NCBI GenBank assembly: GCA_964519035.1
Contig: CAZFKZ010000016.1
Location: 1 to 37,119 of the forward strand
Length of the DNA stretch: 37,119 bases
Direction: 5' to 3'
DNA from: CAJJBL01 sp964519035
Lineage (GTDB): Bacteria; Pseudomonadota; Alphaproteobacteria; Puniceispirillales; Marisalimonadaceae
Shown here: positions 7,954 through 14,043 of the stretch, one piece after another
How the letters are laid out: each line of letters begins with the position of its first letter
Position numbering within the stretch: position 1 is the first letter of the stretch
The notes under the pieces: model-generated
Seen by the model: the letters and a program-made list of their open reading frames with translations, nothing else
Databases searched by the model: none
Told to the model about the DNA's origin: nothing
Program-made: the position numbers and the translations under genes

Positions 7954-8721
7954 TTAAGCCGCAGCTTCTTCAATCTTAGCTTGAATTTTTGGTGGTAAAT
8001 TAGCCACTAATTGGTCTGTAATATTTCTTGGACTTTCTCCTCTAGAAATAAATTTTAATCCCATAATAACCATTTCTCTATATAATGCTTCGTGAGCTGA
8101 ATATCCTTCCAATTTAGTAACAATTGGCATAAAAAGGCAATTTGCTATCATAGCTCCATAAAGAGTAGTTAACAAAGCAACTGCCATTGCTGGTCCAATT
8201 GCCTTTGGATCGGCCATATTACCTAACATTGCAACTAAGCCAACTAATGTACCAATCATTCCCATCGCAGGAGCTAAATCAACCCATGCTTGAAATACTC
8301 CTGTCATATCCTCATGACGCGCTTTCATAGCTTTCATTTCTCTATTAAGTTGATCCGTAAGTTTAGTTTCATCTGCACCATCAACTAGCATTTGCAAACC
8401 TTTTTCAAAAAACTTGTCAGGTACTTCTTGACCTTCTAATGCCATCATTCCATCTTTTCTTGCCATACCTGCTAATTCAGTAATTTTTGTAACTAATTCA
8501 TCATGTTTTTTAGCGCCAGGCATAAAAACTTTTACCAAGGTTCCAAAAGATGATAGAAATACTGGTAATGTAGATCTGTACATAACAGCAAAAAATGTAC
8601 CTCCCATGACAATTAACATAGATGGAACATCTACAAACATTCCAATTCCACCAGCTGAAACCATAGCGCCACCAATCATACCTAGTGTACCTATAAGACC
8701 AATTAAAGAAGCTAAATCCAT
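7954..8721 (-). CDS. motA: Flagellar-type motor stator protein MotA/PomA
   Basis: This is the ion-channel subunit of the stator. Its 255 residues match PomA in length and layout: two N-terminal membrane helices (about 4-24 and 30-50, with GGTFFAVMYRSTLP), and a large cytoplasmic loop containing the charged KAMKARHEDM segment that faces the rotor. Helices 3 and 4 then follow (VDLAPAMGMIGTLVGLVAML; MAVALLTTLYGAMIANCLFMP) with the conserved PAMGMIGTLVGL and TTLYG motifs. The C-terminus SPRNITDQLVANLPP is also PomA-like. It is the first gene of motA-motB-RRF-like. The 103-bp upstream region carries a convincing sigma-54 promoter candidate (8767-8784), which would fit the known RpoN control of many motility genes. 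Confidence 0.92.
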   Translation of the reverse strand: MDLASLIGLIGTLGMIGGAMVSAGGIGMFVDVPSMLIVMGGTFFAVMYRSTLPVFLSSFGTLVKVFMPGAKKHDELVTKITELAGMARKDGMMALEGQEVPDKFFEKGLQMLVDGADETKLTDQLNREMKAMKARHEDMTGVFQAWVDLAPAMGMIGTLVGLVAMLGNMADPKAIGPAMAVALLTTLYGAMIANCLFMPIVTKLEGYSAHEALYREMVIMGLKFISRGESPRNITDQLVANLPPKIQAKIEEAAA

Positions 8722-8754
8722 TTTTTCGCCTTCATTCTAATAAAATAATGATAT

Positions 8755-8771
8755 TCGGCACAAATTCTGCA
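8755..8771 (+). promoter_or_regulatory. Candidate sigma-54 (-24/-12) promoter for the DUF1566 gene
   Basis: CGGCAC-AAATT-CTGCA (from 8756; GG at 8757-8758, GC at 8769-8770) keeps the GG-N10-GC spacing required by RpoN and most of the TGGCAC-N5-TTGCW consensus. The predicted start is about 8782, giving a leader of about 43 nt to the ATG at 8825. It shares its GC with the opposite-strand motA promoter candidate. It is weaker than the motA and bactofilin sites (C for T at both the first and the -14 position). Confidence 0.45.
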
Positions 8772-8784
8772 AGAATAAGACCAA
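8767..8784 (-). promoter_or_regulatory. Candidate sigma-54 (-24/-12) promoter for motA
   Basis: On the minus strand TTGGTCTTATTCTTGCAG has GG (8782-8781), exactly 10 nt, then GC (8770-8769), with TTGCA a perfect -12 element. The -24 element TGGTCT has the invariant TGG. The predicted start is about 8757, some 36 nt before the motA ATG at 8721. RpoN itself is encoded about 1 kb away. Confidence 0.55.
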
Positions 8785-8824
8785 AGTTAAATTAATACAA
8801 AAAAAAGTCTCATAGAGGTAATTT

Positions 8825-9322
8825 ATGACAAGTATTATAAAAAAATCCTACAAAATTTTTGTATATCTGACATTAATATTTATTTATTCTAATTTCAATA
8901 CTATTTATGCAAGTGACTTTATTACTAGAGGATATTATGTAATTGATCTAAGCCAAAAAATAGAGTGGTTGAGATGCCCTGTTGGCATGATCTGGGAAAA
9001 CAAAAAATGCACTGGAAAAGCGTTAAAGTTAAAATTTGATGAAGTTGAGCAAGCAAAAATTGAAGCAGGGAAACAACTTGGTGGTTTTTGGAGATTACCC
9101 AATAGGGATGAACTTGAAAAAATAGTTTGTCATAACTGTAAAGATGGTAAAATTAATTCGAAAGTATTTCCAAATACCCCACCAGAATCTTTTTGGACAA
9201 GTGATCAAAATTCTTGGCAGCCTAGATTTATATGGACTGTTAATTTTTTTACAGGTTACACCTTTGGAAGGTTTCCAGGATTTATTCCAAACTTCGTTAG
9301 ATTAGTTCGTGATAGAAAATAA
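8825..9322 (+). CDS. Secreted DUF1566 (Lcl C-terminal domain) protein
   Basis: The 165 residues begin with a Sec signal peptide (basic MTSIIKKSYK, hydrophobic core to about 25, likely cleavage near YAS at about 28-30). The mature part is a single DUF1566 domain: IEWLRCPVGMIWENKKCTGKA, GFWRLPNRDELEKIV, FPNTPPESFWTSD, a hydrophobic strand with VNFFTGYTFG, and the terminal NFVRLVRD. Four Cys (RCPVG, KKCTG, VCHNC) could form disulfides in the periplasm. The biochemical role of the domain is unknown. It is divergent from motA across a 103-bp region with paired sigma-54 promoter candidates and has a good AGAGGTAA ribosome-binding site 5 nt before the ATG. Confidence 0.8.
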   Translation: MTSIIKKSYKIFVYLTLIFIYSNFNTIYASDFITRGYYVIDLSQKIEWLRCPVGMIWENKKCTGKALKLKFDEVEQAKIEAGKQLGGFWRLPNRDELEKIVCHNCKDGKINSKVFPNTPPESFWTSDQNSWQPRFIWTVNFFTGYTFGRFPGFIPNFVRLVRDRK

Positions 9323-9326
9323 ATTT

Positions 9327-9560
9327 TTATTTTTCTTTGTCTATTAGATATTTAATCAGCTTAAAGAAAAACATTATACTACCAATAATTATAATAAAAA
9401 TGGCAGCGTTCATAGGAGTAACAATGTGTAAATAATGAAGCTGATCACTTTTGATAAGACCTAAAAGAACTATAAATAGAACAGCCAATAGAAAAGTTCT
9501 TATTATTCTGCAGTTTTTACAAGTTTTTGAAGAATTATTAGATTGATAAAAACGTTTCAT
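9327..9560 (-). CDS. Small two-helix membrane protein with an N-terminal CxxC
   Basis: The 77 residues contain a polar N-terminus with SKTCKNCRIIR, then two hydrophobic helices (about 22-40 and 50-72) separated by a short polar turn, ending LIDKEK. The CxxC could bind a metal or heme or be a redox pair, but with only two cysteines this cannot be decided. I do not recognise the family. It converges with the DUF1566 gene (4 bp apart) and diverges from rpoN. The ATG is the only plausible start. It is likely real because of the coherent membrane topology and tight packing. Confidence 0.6.
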   Translation of the reverse strand: MKRFYQSNNSSKTCKNCRIIRTFLLAVLFIVLLGLIKSDQLHYLHIVTPMNAAIFIIIIGSIMFFFKLIKYLIDKEK

Positions 9561-9849
9561 TTTAATTTTGCCAACATTTTTGAAGTCAATTAAATGACAT
9601 TGAAATTAATTGCAGGTATTTTTTTATAAATTCATAATTAACATTAGATTAATAATTACAGAAATAAAACTATTTTTTTAATTTAAATAATTGTTTTTAT
9701 TATCTTTTTAAAATCTAATAAACATATAATCATAAATGTAAAATGTCATTAATTTGTCATTAATAATTGTCAAATTAAGATTTTGATTTTTGCTTATTTA
9801 ACTGTTTTTCTCTTTTTATTAAAACTCAATAAAGAGTAAGGAGATCAAA
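9561..9849. promoter_or_regulatory. AT-rich leader region of rpoN
   Basis: About 290 bp without a gene lies between the small membrane protein and rpoN. It is extremely AT-rich with many possible -10 hexamers, so no single promoter can be called. It contains the TGTCA repeats listed separately (9744-9773). The 3' end carries the strong ribosome-binding site AAGGAGA (about 9838-9844) before the rpoN ATG. No sigma-54 motif is visible here. Confidence 0.4.
9744..9773. repeat. Direct TGTCA(TTAAT) repeats upstream of rpoN
   Basis: TGTCATTAAT occurs at 9744-9753 and again at 9755-9764, i.e. with an 11-bp period, close to one DNA turn. A third TGTCA begins at 9768 (TGTCAAATT). The same-face spacing about 80-105 bp before the rpoN ATG is what a cooperatively bound regulator would need. 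No known regulator is identified; in such AT-rich DNA a chance origin is possible. Confidence 0.4.
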
Positions 9850-11343
9850 ATGAAATTAGGTCAACAGTTAAGAATAAAGCAAAATCAGTCATTAGTAATG
9901 ACTCCGCAATTGCAACAAGCAATCAAGCTACTACAACTGTCTAATATTGAACTAGCTGAGTATATTGATAATGCTAAATTAGAAAATCCTTTCTTAAATG
10001 ATAAAGTGCATTCTATTGAGAATAATGGTGTCAATAATTCTGATAAAAATACACCTGATATTTGTGAAAACTTAAATAACACAATAGATCCTCTAAAAAA
10101 TGACAGTATTACTGAATTACAAAATACTTTTGATAGTCATGTATCGTCTGATTTTAAGATTGAAAATAAAAGTTTATTTGAAAGAGATGTAGTTAATAAA
10201 GGGAATTCAATTTCAGCAGGCGAAGTAATCGAAAAGACTACCCAAAACAAGATTTCTTTGAGAGAGTTTCTTATAAATCAGATTAACATAGATTTTAAAG
10301 ATAATAAGGAAAGGACAATTGCTATTGGAATGATAGATTATTTACACCCTAGTGGATGGATGATAACACCTTTATCTGAAATAGCTGAAGATTTAAGTAT
10401 TAATGAAAATACAATTTCAAATTTATTACCAAAGTTAAAAAAGTTAGAACCAACAGGTATATTCTCCGAAAGTTTATCTGAGTGCCTTAAATATCAACTT
10501 ATCGAAAGTGACAAATTCAACACCGCTTTTAAAATACTTTTAGATAACCTTGAAATTTTACCAAGTGGAAAGTTTAAGCAGATCAGTAAATTATGTTCTG
10601 TTAGTGAAGAAAAACTATTTGAAATGCTAAAACTAATCAAAACATTAAATCCTAAACCAGCTGAAAATTTTAATGTTAAAGATATCCTTATTGATCAACC
10701 TGATGTTATAGTTTCAAAAACTCAAAAGGGCTGGAGAATTGACTTAAATAATTCAACTCTTCCAACGGTCGATTTAGATGAAGAATACATAGAAGAAATA
10801 AATAATTTCAGCCTTGATGAAAAAAGCTTTAATTTTACCACAGAAAAAATTGGAGAAGCTCGTTGGTTAAAAAAAGCTGTTGAGCAGAGAAATAAAACAA
10901 TTTTAAGAGTGACATCAGAAATAGTAAAAAAACAAGTTGGTTTTTTTAAGCATGGCTTTAACCATATGAAACCAATGATACTAAAAGACATTTCTGAAGC
11001 TATAGGAATGCATGAAAGTACTATTTCAAGAGTAACTAATAGCAAGATAATTTTAACTGAGTGGGGGGCTATGTCATTAAAAAGTTTTTTTTCGTCATCA
11101 ATTGCAAACTCAGATAAGTCAACAGAAATGCATGCTGCATCTGCTGTAAGAGAAACTATCAAAAAACTAATATCTAGTGAAATAACATCAAAGCCTTTAA
11201 GTGATGATAAGTTAGCAGATATTTTAGGTAAAGATGGTATGGATATAGCTAGAAGAACAGTTGCGAAATATAGAGATATGCTGAAAATACCTTCAAGCGC
11301 TCAAAGAAGACGATCTGCAAGATTGCAAAGTATAAGTAATTAA
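9850..11343 (+). CDS. rpoN: RNA polymerase sigma-54 factor RpoN
   Basis: RpoN is the alternative sigma factor that recognises -24/-12 promoters and needs an AAA+ enhancer-binding activator. The 497 residues show the Gln/Leu-rich region I (QLRIKQNQSLVMTPQLQQAIKLLQLSNIELAEYI, 5-38), an acidic/Asn-rich region II, the core-binding domain (SLREFLINQI onward), the helix-turn-helix HESTISRVTNSKII, and the C-terminal RpoN box ARRTVAKYRD (467-476). Nothing is missing. The start has an excellent AAGGAGA ribosome-binding site. The usual downstream partners (hpf, PTS genes) are absent; instead a 56-codon minus-strand gene and its relic follow. No bEBP activator is encoded in this window. Confidence 0.97.
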   Translation: MKLGQQLRIKQNQSLVMTPQLQQAIKLLQLSNIELAEYIDNAKLENPFLNDKVHSIENNGVNNSDKNTPDICENLNNTIDPLKNDSITELQNTFDSHVSSDFKIENKSLFERDVVNKGNSISAGEVIEKTTQNKISLREFLINQINIDFKDNKERTIAIGMIDYLHPSGWMITPLSEIAEDLSINENTISNLLPKLKKLEPTGIFSESLSECLKYQLIESDKFNTAFKILLDNLEILPSGKFKQISKLCSVSEEKLFEMLKLIKTLNPKPAENFNVKDILIDQPDVIVSKTQKGWRIDLNNSTLPTVDLDEEYIEEINNFSLDEKSFNFTTEKIGEARWLKKAVEQRNKTILRVTSEIVKKQVGFFKHGFNHMKPMILKDISEAIGMHESTISRVTNSKIILTEWGAMSLKSFFSSSIANSDKSTEMHAASAVRETIKKLISSEITSKPLSDDKLADILGKDGMDIARRTVAKYRDMLKIPSSAQRRRSARLQSISN

Positions 11344-11459
11344 ATTTCTGAAAATTTACTATTTAGCAAAGATTTAATAGAAATATCCTTTTCAACTTTT
11401 CTAATTAAATTTTTGTTAAAACAAATAATTTTGTATAAATATTTATCAATTTTAACAAG
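11340..11459 (-). pseudogene. Decayed partial copy of the neighbouring 56-aa small gene
   Basis: On the minus strand a 39-codon frame bounded by TAA on both sides (upstream TAA at 11462-11460) translates into a clear homologue of the C-terminal two thirds of the small protein at 11538-11708. KYLYKIICFNKNLIRKV aligns with NYLVRIDYFDENGLQKV, and ISIKSLLNSK with IPIKSLLNRK. It has no usable start codon and the N-terminal part is gone. The stop overlaps the rpoN stop codon region. This is a tandem-duplication remnant. Confidence 0.6.
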
Positions 11460-11537
11460 TTAAATCATTAATAAACAAAAAAATATTTTAAATATTTTTC
11501 AAATATCAAGATATTTAATATTACGGTGTTTAAATCA

Positions 11538-11708
11538 TTAAACTACTGAAGATTTTCTATTTAACAAAGATTTAATAGGAATATTACTTTTTACTTTTTG
11601 TAAACCATTCTCATCAAAATAATCAATACGGACTAAATAATTATTAATGTTAGAAAAAAAATTATTCGCTCTTGTGTCATATAGTTTTTTATATTTAACT
11701 TTTTTCAT
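11538..11708 (-). CDS. Small basic protein, 56 aa, possibly sigma-54 dependent
   Basis: This frame starts MKKVKYKKLYDTRANNFF at 11708 and ends RKSSVV before TAA at 11540-11538. It has an AGGA ribosome-binding site about 9 nt upstream. The protein is basic, with no membrane segment or cysteine, and has a probable beta hairpin (YLVRIDYFDENGLQKV). A decayed copy of its 3' part next to rpoN shows that the amino-acid pattern, not only DNA, was retained across the duplication, supporting that it is or was a gene. A sigma-54 promoter candidate (11737-11753) lies about 30-45 bp upstream. I do not recognise it; the size and basic charge allow nucleic-acid binding, but this is a guess. Confidence 0.5.
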   Translation of the reverse strand: MKKVKYKKLYDTRANNFFSNINNYLVRIDYFDENGLQKVKSNIPIKSLLNRKSSVV

Positions 11709-11736
11709 AAATTTTATCCTAATTTACGAATTAAAT

Positions 11737-11753
11737 TGCACAAGGTATGCCAA
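11737..11753 (-). promoter_or_regulatory. Candidate sigma-54 promoter for the 56-aa gene
   Basis: The minus strand reads TTGGCATACCTTGTGCA: GG at 11751-11750, 10 nt, GC at 11739-11738, i.e. TGGCAT-N5-GTGCA against TGGCAC-N5-TTGCA. The predicted start is near 11726, 18 nt before the ATG. It shares the GGCA-N7-TGCA core with the plus-strand sites at 8757 and 13542. Confidence 0.45.
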
Positions 11754-11766
11754 ACAGCACAAATAC

Positions 11767-13122
11767 TTATTTAATTTTTGCAATTGTTTTAAGGCTAGTT
11801 CTACTTAGTAAATTTCTTCCAATTTTAATATAAGTATTTGGATTCTGAGATTTCCCGTTAACTGAAATTTCATAATGAAGATGAGCACCCTTTACTCTTC
11901 CAGTTCTACCCATTTTACCAATAACTTGACCTTCATTAACAATATCACCTTTTTTGACTTTTATTTTAGCTAAATGTCCATAAGTAGTGATTATTCCATA
12001 ACTATGTTTTATTCGGATAACTTTTCCAAAGGATCCATGATATCCAGCGAATATCACAGTCCCATCTGCAGAAACAGATATATCCTCTTGCCATGTCCCA
12101 GCTAGGTCTATTCCGTGATGCATTCTGTATTTTCCAGTAACAGGGTGCTTTCTTTTCCCATATTGACTTGAAATATAATAATGTTCCATTGGCGGCTTTA
12201 AAGGAATAAATTGAAGTGCATCTTTATAGATTGCTAGTAAATTCAGGCGATCTTTAAGGTTTGTAAAAAACTCATCACTATCTGGATCAATATTAGGTTT
12301 ATTTTTTAATAGGTTTTTGACATTAATTAAATCACTATCATTAATTTTTACATTAATAATCTTAAAAACATTCTCCATCAGATTTAACTCATTATCAACT
12401 GAAGCTATAAACCTATAATTTTTAGCCTTTTTATCTAATTTTGGGGGAATAGGGTAATCATTTAATGCGGGATCCACTTGATCATTAAAAAAACTGTCAT
12501 ATAGATCAGGATTTTTCTTCAATATAACTTTTTTAGGAAATTTGTTTTTATCTAATGACTTATATTTTTCTATCCTAGATATATTTACTTTAGGTGTAAA
12601 CTCTGGTTGATCAATTTTAGAAATTTCATTTTTAACTTCTATATTTATATTTTTTTTTAATTGGTTATTATCATCATTATTTTCCTTTTTTTCAGGATCT
12701 TCTAATTCTAGTACCTCATAATTATTCTTGAACATATTTGTTTTCAATGCAGGTAAAGATATGTTAGATTCTCTCAAATTTGAAAAAGTATCCAATGTAT
12801 CTGAATCATTTTCTATGGGTTCGTTAATATTAGCAGAAGCCTCAGTTATTATATCTTTTTTTGCAACATCAATAGCTGAATATATCCCCATAGCTGACCA
12901 ATAAATAATACTAGTTAATCCAACAACTACAGTAATTATAGCGCTTGTATAGTGAATTGGTTTAAATGCAATTTCAAAAGGGCCTCTCTTTGTAAAAATA
13001 AGAAAACGTCTTTCAGAAAACAAGCCTACTTTTTTATTATTTTGATTTTCTTCACCAAAGCGTTGACCTGTTTTAACGGGAGGTAATTTATTTCCAAAGT
13101 TATTTTTTGTGGTGTTAGCCAC
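11767..13122 (-). CDS. M23 (LytM) family metallopeptidase, membrane-anchored, bactofilin-associated type
   Basis: This is a zinc endopeptidase predicted to cut peptidoglycan cross-links in the periplasm. The 451 residues contain a basic cytoplasmic N-terminus with a proline motif (NKLPPVKTGQRFGE), one membrane helix (about 58-80), a long polar linker, and the C-terminal LytM domain. The zinc/catalytic residues are all present: H336 and D339 in MHHGIDLA, and H414/H416 in GAHLHYE. It should therefore be enzymatically active, unlike EnvC/NlpD-type activators. It begins with GTG directly after the TGA of the upstream gene (translational coupling). M23 peptidases beside bactofilins (LmdC/BacA, Csd1/CcmA) are known cell-shape partners, with the cytoplasmic tail contacting the bactofilin filament. 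Confidence 0.87.
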   Translation of the reverse strand: MANTTKNNFGNKLPPVKTGQRFGEENQNNKKVGLFSERRFLIFTKRGPFEIAFKPIHYTSAIITVVVGLTSIIYWSAMGIYSAIDVAKKDIITEASANINEPIENDSDTLDTFSNLRESNISLPALKTNMFKNNYEVLELEDPEKKENNDDNNQLKKNINIEVKNEISKIDQPEFTPKVNISRIEKYKSLDKNKFPKKVILKKNPDLYDSFFNDQVDPALNDYPIPPKLDKKAKNYRFIASVDNELNLMENVFKIINVKINDSDLINVKNLLKNKPNIDPDSDEFFTNLKDRLNLLAIYKDALQFIPLKPPMEHYYISSQYGKRKHPVTGKYRMHHGIDLAGTWQEDISVSADGTVIFAGYHGSFGKVIRIKHSYGIITTYGHLAKIKVKKGDIVNEGQVIGKMGRTGRVKGAHLHYEISVNGKSQNPNTYIKIGRNLLSRTSLKTIAKIK

Positions 13123-13500
13123 TCATCGCTCCATCATCAAAAATAAAAAATAGAATATTCCAAAATTAGATAATAATTGAAGAGCAATCATCATAACTAA
13201 AATTTTGTTAGATATTGGATTTTTAACAGAAAGACTCACTGATGGAAACATCTCTTGTTTATTTGATTCGTCTCTTCCTTTTGGAGTAGGAGTTTCAGAT
13301 AAATTGGTATTGTCGTATATTTCTTCAATATTATTAGGTTCATTCACTTTGTCTTGAAGAGAAAGTGAAATGTTAGAATTACTCATTTTATGCAGTGTTT
13401 TCATAGGTTTCTGATTAATTTTTTCAATAAGAGTTTCTTTCTCAATTTGTATTCGCATCTTTTCGATACGTTCTCTAATATCTATTATTTCTTCGGCCAT
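13123..13500 (-). CDS. Small C-terminally anchored membrane protein upstream of the M23 peptidase
   Basis: The 125 residues start with a highly charged helix (MAEEIIDIRERIEKMRIQIEKE, probable coiled coil) and have a polar, Ser/Asn/Pro-rich middle. One hydrophobic segment follows near the C-terminus (about 98-121, ILVMMIALQLLSNFGIFYFLFL), then MMER. I do not recognise a family. It is cotranscribed with the peptidase, whose GTG abuts its stop codon, and is divergent from the bactofilin operon. A role as an adaptor between the peptidase and the bactofilin scaffold is suggested by context only. A sigma-54-like promoter candidate lies about 55-70 bp upstream. Confidence 0.65.
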   Translation of the reverse strand: MAEEIIDIRERIEKMRIQIEKETLIEKINQKPMKTLHKMSNSNISLSLQDKVNEPNNIEEIYDNTNLSETPTPKGRDESNKQEMFPSVSLSVKNPISNKILVMMIALQLLSNFGIFYFLFLMMER

Positions 13501-13540
13501 TACTTCAATACTCTAACTAAATTTAATTCGAATAATATTA

Positions 13541-13556
13541 TGGCAAGTTAATTGCA
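13541..13556 (+). promoter_or_regulatory. Strong candidate sigma-54 promoter for the bactofilin operon
   Basis: TGGCAAGTTAATTGCA is a near-perfect -24/-12 element: it differs from TGGCACG-N4-TTGCA only by A for C at the sixth position, with GG (13542-13543) and GC (13554-13555) 10 nt apart. The predicted start is near 13567, about 115 nt before the first bactofilin ATG. This is the best RpoN match I found in the window. Confidence 0.6.
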
Positions 13557-13570
13557 TCATTCATACCAAA
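13554..13570 (-). promoter_or_regulatory. Candidate sigma-54 promoter for the small membrane protein-M23 operon
   Basis: The minus strand reads TTTGGTATGAATGATGCA (down to 13553/13554): GG at 13567-13566, 10 nt, then GC at 13555-13554, the same GC used by the plus-strand bactofilin site. The -12 is ATGCA rather than TTGCA, so it is a weaker match. The predicted start is about 13543, some 42 nt upstream of the ATG at 13500. Confidence 0.4.
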
Positions 13571-13682
13571 TAAAAATATTTTAGTTATTATTTTTTTTAA
13601 AAATTGATAGTTATAATTGTTTAAGTATAGTTGAGAATATAATTTTATAGTATTTATATAACTTAGAGAGGAATTTCTATAA

Positions 13683-14027
13683 ATGTTAGGAAAAGCGAAT
13701 AATGATGACACTGAAAAATCAATAATTTCAAGTGGAATGAAAATCAAAGGTAAGATATCTGCCGAAGGCGAATTATTATTATTAGGTTCTGTAGTTGGTG
13801 ATATAAAGTGTCATAGCTTATCAATTGAAGAGACCGGTATTTTAAAAGGAAATGTAGAAGCTGAAGTTGTAACAATTTCTGGAAAATCTGATGGTCAATT
13901 AACTGCAGATGTAGTTTCAATTAAATCTACTGGAAAGATATCAGGTGAAGTTTTTTATGATAATATCTCAATTGAAGAAGGTGCAATTGTTGAAGCTCAA
14001 ATTGGTAAGAAAAAAGTTAAAAATTAA
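13683..14027 (+). CDS. Bactofilin (polymer-forming cytoskeletal protein), copy 1
   Basis: Bactofilins form nucleotide-free filaments beneath the inner membrane and position cell-wall enzymes. The 114 residues contain a short disordered N-terminus (MLGKANNDDTEKS), then the beta-helical bactofilin (DUF583) domain with the characteristic repeats: KIKGKISAEGELLLLGSVVG, LSIEETGILKGNVEAE, VTISGKSDGQLTAD, IKSTGKISGEVFYD and ISIEEGAIVEAQI. The tail KKKVKN is basic. It is the first of three tandem bactofilin genes, with a GAGAGGA ribosome-binding site at about 13667-13673. It is divergent from the M23 operon and probably driven by the sigma-54 element at 13541. Confidence 0.92.
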   Translation: MLGKANNDDTEKSIISSGMKIKGKISAEGELLLLGSVVGDIKCHSLSIEETGILKGNVEAEVVTISGKSDGQLTADVVSIKSTGKISGEVFYDNISIEEGAIVEAQIGKKKVKN

Positions 14028-14043
14028 TTAATGGAGATAACAT

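Noticed and set aside
6748..8721. motA-motB as a Zorya (ZorAB) anti-phage system
   Set aside because: Lengths and motifs are those of PomA/PomB stators, and no ZorC, ZorD or ZorE-like helicase/nuclease gene is present; the third gene is RRF-like.
10722..11162. A 146-codon open frame on the minus strand inside rpoN
   Set aside because: It lies wholly within the conserved coding sequence of rpoN, has no ribosome-binding site and its translation has no recognisable domain; it is an antisense shadow.
13538..13747. A 69-codon minus-strand frame across the start of the first bactofilin
   Set aside because: It overlaps the bactofilin start, its leader and the promoter pair; hydrophobic composition follows from AT-rich antisense sequence, with no ribosome-binding site.
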